Shown piece after piece: positions 60,408 through 64,000 of a stretch of DNA of 64,000 bases. Position 1 is the stretch's first letter. Every line of letters begins with the position of its first letter. The position numbers were made by a program, and so were the translations under genes. Source of the stretch: Pseudomonas fluorescens (GTDB taxonomy: Bacteria > Pseudomonadota > Gammaproteobacteria > Pseudomonadales > Pseudomonadaceae); the NCBI RefSeq assembly GCF_000968015.1, contig NZ_LACH01000036.1, positions 1,536 through 65,535 on the forward strand, in the 5' to 3' direction. The notes under the pieces were generated by a model, which saw only the letters and a program-made list of their open reading frames with translations, was not told where the DNA came from and did no database searches.

Positions 60408-61175
60408 ATGATACAGATCAGTGCCCTGCCCGCCTTTACCGACAACTACATCTGGTTGTTACAAGACCACCGCACCCAGCGCTGTGCAGTGGTCGACCCG
60501 GGCGATGCCGCGCCAGTGCAGGCCTGGCTCGCCGCGCATCCGGGTTGGGTGTTGAGTGATATTTTGATCACTCACCATCATCATGACCACGTCGGCGGCG
60601 TCGAGCAGCTGAAAAAAGCGACAGACGCGACAGTCTACGGTCCGGCCAGCGAAACCATTCCGCTGCGGGACGTGGCCCTCAAGGACAACGACCGCGTCAG
60701 CGTGCTGGGCTGGGACTTCGATGTCTTTGCCGTCCCCGGCCACACCCTGGGGCATATCGCCTATTACCATCATGGTTTGCTGTTCTGCGGCGACACCCTG
60801 TTCGCTGCCGGTTGCGGACGCTTGTTCGAAGGCACGCCCGAGCAAATGCATACCTCACTGACGCGCCTCGCCGCGCTGCCTGAAGATACGCTGGTCTACT
60901 GCACTCACGAATACACTTTGAGCAACCTGAAGTTCGCCGCAGCGGTCGAACCAGGCAATCCGGACACTGCCGCACGTCTGGAAAAAGTCACCGCACAACG
61001 TGAAGCCGGAATCATGACGCTGCCCTCTACTCTGGCGCTTGAAAAGCTGACCAACCCGTTTTTGCGTGTCGACGAAACATCCGTTAAAGAAAAAGTGGAC
61101 GAACGGAATGGAACCCAAAACCGGGCTCCGAGTGCGGTCTTTGCTGCTCTGCGTGCTTGGAAAGATAAGTTCTAA
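60408..61175 (+). CDS. gloB: Hydroxyacylglutathione hydrolase (glyoxalase II)
   Basis: 255 aa from the ATG at 60408. The metallo-beta-lactamase motif THHHHDHVGG binds the two metal ions, with further ligands in FAVPGHTLGH, FCGDTLFAAGCGRLFEG and YCTHEYT. It hydrolyses S-lactoylglutathione to lactate and glutathione, completing methylglyoxal detoxification. The gene is a conserved neighbour of mltD and the methyltransferase gene. Confidence 0.96.
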   Translation: MIQISALPAFTDNYIWLLQDHRTQRCAVVDPGDAAPVQAWLAAHPGWVLSDILITHHHHDHVGGVEQLKKATDATVYGPASETIPLRDVALKDNDRVSVLGWDFDVFAVPGHTLGHIAYYHHGLLFCGDTLFAAGCGRLFEGTPEQMHTSLTRLAALPEDTLVYCTHEYTLSNLKFAAAVEPGNPDTAARLEKVTAQREAGIMTLPSTLALEKLTNPFLRVDETSVKEKVDERNGTQNRAPSAVFAALRAWKDKF

Positions 61176-61274
61176 GTAGCCATCACGTTGGTACAAAAGT
61201 TCTGAATGGTTGACCGCAGGGGGTACGCTTTCTAGAATCGCCCGACATTTTTGCCCGGAACTTACTTCCAGCCA

Positions 61275-62729
61275 ATGTCGTCATCTATTCGTAAAGCCAT
61301 CAATTCAGACGCATTGACCCGCTTGGCTCAAGCCATTGCGGTGGCTGTGTCCGCCACTTTGGCGGGCTGTTCCAGCCATGTGCCGCAGACCGAAGCGACA
61401 CACACTCCGAATATCGCCGCTCGAGCCAAGCAGAAACCCATCTGGCTCAGCGAAAAACCGACTCCACAAATTCCACAAGACGTCTGGGAGCGCATGCGCC
61501 AGGGCTTCCAGCTGCAGGACAACGTGGGCGTCAACCCGCGCATCGAGCAACAGCGCCTGTGGTTCGCCAGCAACCCGTCCTTCCTCGAAAACGCCGGCGA
61601 ACGCGGCAGCCTCTACATTCACTACATCGTCGAACGCCTTGAAGAACGCAACATGCCGCTGGAACTGGCGCTGTTGCCAGTGATTGAAAGCGCCTACAAC
61701 CCGATGGCCTATTCCCGGTCCGACGCGGTGGGTCTTTGGCAATTCATTCCTTCCACCGGGCGTTACTTCAACCTGCGTCAAACCCGTTTCTATGATGGCC
61801 GTCGCGATATCACCGCCTCGACCACCGCGGCCATGGATTACCTGACCCGCCTGCACGACATGTTCAACGGTGACTGGCTGCTGGCCCTGGCGGCGTACAA
61901 CGCTGGCGAAGGCACGGTCAGCCGGGCCATCGAGCGCAACGAAAAGCTCGGCTTGCCGACCGATTACTGGAACCTGCCGCTGCCGGCCGAAACCCAGGCC
62001 TACGTGCCAAAGCTGCTGGCACTGTCGCAAGTGGTGCTGGCACCTGAAGCCTACGGCGTGAACCTGAACCCGATCGCCAACGAACCGTATTTCCAGGTCG
62101 TCGAAATCAACCAGCGCATGGACCTGTCCAAGGTCGCCGCGGTGGCTAACATCGACGAAGACGAACTGTTCCAGCTCAATCCGGCCTTCAAGCAGCGCAC
62201 CACCATCGATGGCCCCCAGCATTTGCTGGTGCCAACGTCCAAGGCGCAACTGCTGACGGCCAGCCTGTCGACCATGCGTCCTGATGAGTTGATCAGCAAG
62301 AAGCAGCTTAAACCGGTCTTCGAAGGCGCAGACGAATCTGAAATCGCCAGCCTCAAGCGCGCCTACCGCGTTAAACGTGGCGACAACCTGGCGGCCATCG
62401 CCAAGGCCAACAAGGTCGACGTCAAGGACTTGCAGCGCTGGAACAAGATGACCGGCAAGAACCTCAAGGTCGGCCAGACCCTGGTGATGCAGGACACCAC
62501 CAAGCGTAGCGGTAGTCGCGTCAACGCGGTCGTGGCGGCGAACAGCAAAACCAACAGCAAAGCAGTCAAGGAAACGCCGCAGACCCAATACAAGGTCCAG
62601 CAAGGCGATTCGCTGTATATGGTTGCCAAACGTTTTAACGTTGAAATGCAACACCTCAAGCGCTGGAACCCGCGCGTTGGCCAGGCGCTGAAGCCTGGTC
62701 AGATGCTGACGGTAGCTTCCCCACGCTAA
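61275..62729 (+). CDS. mltD: Membrane-bound lytic murein transglycosylase D
   Basis: 484 aa from the ATG at 61275. Lipoprotein signal with lipobox LAGC; SLT domain with the catalytic Glu in PVIESAYNPMAYSRSDAVGL and GLWQFIPSTGRYFNL; two LysM peptidoglycan-binding domains (YRVKRGDNLAAIAKANKVDV near 365 and YKVQQGDSLYMVAKRFNVEM near 435). It cleaves murein glycan strands from the outer membrane. It ends 5 bp before a strong terminator. Confidence 0.96.
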   Translation: MSSSIRKAINSDALTRLAQAIAVAVSATLAGCSSHVPQTEATHTPNIAARAKQKPIWLSEKPTPQIPQDVWERMRQGFQLQDNVGVNPRIEQQRLWFASNPSFLENAGERGSLYIHYIVERLEERNMPLELALLPVIESAYNPMAYSRSDAVGLWQFIPSTGRYFNLRQTRFYDGRRDITASTTAAMDYLTRLHDMFNGDWLLALAAYNAGEGTVSRAIERNEKLGLPTDYWNLPLPAETQAYVPKLLALSQVVLAPEAYGVNLNPIANEPYFQVVEINQRMDLSKVAAVANIDEDELFQLNPAFKQRTTIDGPQHLLVPTSKAQLLTASLSTMRPDELISKKQLKPVFEGADESEIASLKRAYRVKRGDNLAAIAKANKVDVKDLQRWNKMTGKNLKVGQTLVMQDTTKRSGSRVNAVVAANSKTNSKAVKETPQTQYKVQQGDSLYMVAKRFNVEMQHLKRWNPRVGQALKPGQMLTVASPR

Positions 62730-62733
62730 AATG

Positions 62734-62760
62734 AGCCCCTGATTCGAGGGGCTTTTTTTT
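62734..62760 (+). terminator. Intrinsic terminator of mltD
   Basis: AGCCCCT and AGGGGCT form the stem around a 6-nt loop, followed by a run of eight T, starting 5 bp after the mltD stop. Confidence 0.92.
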
Positions 62761-62798
62761 GCCTGCCATTTGAGGTCTCGTGTGGCTGCAAGCGTATC

Positions 62799-62930
62799 TG
62801 TGGCGAGGGAGCTTGCTCCCGTTGGGCTGCGAAGCAGTCCTGAACCCTGAACATGCGGTGTGTCAGAAATAATAGAGGCGCAGGTTTGGGGCCGCTTCGC
62901 AGCCCAGCGGGAGCAAGCTCCCTCGCCACG
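62799..62930. repeat. REPIN: second inverted pair of REP sequences
   Basis: TGTGGCGAGGGAGCTTGCTC at the left and its reverse complement at the right (62906-62930) enclose about 80 bp, of the same family as 6853-6975; the inner flank GGCTGCGAAGCAGTCC/GCTTCGCAGCCC adds a second stem. The rest of 62761-63058 shows no gene. Confidence 0.9.
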
Positions 62931-63058
62931 GGTTCTGCGGCTTGCTGAGCTATCGTGCCAGCAATTAACGGCGCGTTAAGGCCCCGTCTTTTTCCTGTCG
63001 ATACAAGCTGTTACTGTACGGGCCACAAAGCCCAAGCCGCCTGGATCGGATCCCTGAC

Positions 63059-64000
63059 TTGAAGCGTCCCCTCCTCCTGCTCCTGATCAGCCTGGCCTTG
63101 AGCTCCCCCGCAAGTGCGACGATCAGCGAAAGCCATGGTTATGCGCAGTTCGGCACGCTCAAGTACCCGGCCAGATTTACCCACTTCGACTGGGTCAACC
63201 CGCAAGCGCCCAAGGGCGGTACGTTGCGGGTGATGGCGTTTGGCACCTTCGATACGCTCAATCCCTACACCTTCAAGGGTTCAAGCCCGGTTTCCACGCC
63301 GAATTTCCTGCAATACGGCATCAACGAGCTCAACGAACCGTTGATGGTCGGCACCGGCCAGTACGCGCCGTCCGGTGATGAACCGACCTCCAGCTATGGC
63401 CTGATCGCCCAATCGGTGGAATACAGCGAAGACCGCAGCTGGGTGGTGTTCAATCTGCGCCCCGAAGCGCGTTTCCACGATGGCACGCCGATTACCGCCT
63501 ATGACGTGGCGTTCTCCTACCGCTTGCTGCTCAAGGAAGGCCATCCGCAATACCGCACCAACCTTCAGGAAGTGTCACGGGTCGACATCCTCAACCCGCA
63601 GCGCATTCGTTTCGTCTTCAAGCGCGCCGGCAATCCGTTGCTGATCCTGCGCCTGGGCGAATTGCCGGTGCTGCCCCAGCATTACTGGAAAGGTCGCGAC
63701 TTCAAGGCCACCACCTTCGAACCGCCACTGGGCAGCGGACCGTATCGCATCACCTCGGTAGAGCCAGGACGGCAGATCGTTTTCGAACGGGTCAAGGATT
63801 ACTGGGGCAAGGACTTGCCGGTCAATCGCGGCAAATACAACTTCGACCGCATGGAAGTCGAGTTCTACCGCGACAGCGACGTCGCGTTCGAAGCCTTCAA
63901 GGCCGGCGAATTCGACATCTATATCGAGCACCAGGCGAAGAACTGGGAAAACGGCTACAGCTTCCCGGCGGTGCGACGCGGCGACGTCATCAAGGCGCAA
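63059..64000 (+). CDS. Extracellular solute-binding protein, family 5 (partial, runs off the window)
   Basis: From a TTG at 63059 the frame stays open to the window end (314 codons). It begins with a Sec signal peptide (RPLLLLLISLALSSPASA) and shows the family-5 pattern: YPARFTHFDWVNPQAPKGGT, RFHDGTPITAYDVAFSYRLL, PPLGSGPYRI. By order next to mltD it is the counterpart of P. aeruginosa PA1811, a periplasmic binding protein for an oligopeptide-type ABC transporter (YejA-like). No ATG precedes the signal peptide, so the TTG start is accepted with some reserve. Confidence 0.88.
   Translation, partial: MKRPLLLLLISLALSSPASATISESHGYAQFGTLKYPARFTHFDWVNPQAPKGGTLRVMAFGTFDTLNPYTFKGSSPVSTPNFLQYGINELNEPLMVGTGQYAPSGDEPTSSYGLIAQSVEYSEDRSWVVFNLRPEARFHDGTPITAYDVAFSYRLLLKEGHPQYRTNLQEVSRVDILNPQRIRFVFKRAGNPLLILRLGELPVLPQHYWKGRDFKATTFEPPLGSGPYRITSVEPGRQIVFERVKDYWGKDLPVNRGKYNFDRMEVEFYRDSDVAFEAFKAGEFDIYIEHQAKNWENGYSFPAVRRGDVIKAQ

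Noticed and set aside
61305..62654. 449-codon open frame opposite mltD
   Set aside because: Antisense shadow; mltD has lipobox, SLT and LysM domains.
1..64000. CRISPR arrays and prophage genes
   Set aside because: No regularly spaced repeats, cas genes, capsid or tail genes were seen.

Overview
The window is chromosomal DNA from a Pseudomonas, most likely of the P. fluorescens group. Both ends carry core genes in the order known from P. aeruginosa PA1811-PA1818: lysine decarboxylase ldcA, dnaQ, then rnhA, a methyltransferase gene, gloB, mltD and a family-5 solute-binding protein. Two inverted REP pairs of the type typical of fluorescent pseudomonads (6853-6975, 62799-62930) lie in these flanks. 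In other pseudomonads rnhA and dnaQ are neighbours; here about 51 kb (7779-59038) separates them, so nearly the whole window is an accessory island.

Region by region: (1) 1-7778, core and small regulatory genes: DUF2855 protein, TetR, FMN reductase, LysR, GNAT, ldcA, REPIN, dnaQ. (2) 8017-24484, a nearly complete type III secretion system of the rhizobial (Rhc) class: sctD-X-Y-V-C2, a CpaD-like lipoprotein, a divergent TPR lipoprotein, then sctC1-(79-aa gene)-I-J-K-L-N-O-Q-R-S-T-U. The secretin is split, and its outer-membrane set (CpaC-like secretin, CpaD-like and TadD-like lipoproteins) looks taken from a Tad pilus. Two related small-protein genes (153 and 52 aa) bracket the locus. (3) 24809-26563, a chemoreceptor gene and a probable group II intron 3' relic. 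(4) 26590-38415, a catabolic block: DUF1329/DUF1302 pair, secreted carboxylesterase, Tat-exported GH1 glycosidase, two TetR regulators, and an SDR / HSL-type esterase / Baeyer-Villiger monooxygenase operon. (5) 38762-52000, two copies of a divergent pair: a very large HrpK-like type III substrate (1122 and 1193 aa) and a STAND-type regulator with an OmpR-type DNA-binding domain (874 and 911 aa). (6) 52114-58986, a RidA-like protein with a signal-like N-terminus, a fatty-acyl-CoA operon whose last gene (thiolase) is cut off after about 40 codons, its LysR regulator and an IS30 transposase relic. (7) 59039-64000, core genes again.

The main new observation is a short direct-repeat element (heptamers like TTCRCAA at 10-bp period) found about 95-140 bp upstream of the start codon of both HrpK-like genes, the 52-aa gene and the 153-aa gene. 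It would place the putative secreted proteins of the T3SS under one regulator, and the STAND/OmpR-type proteins encoded next to two of these elements are the obvious candidates. No HrpL, TtsI, integrase, tRNA or CRISPR was seen. All functional statements rest on reading the sequence and family knowledge; no database search was run.
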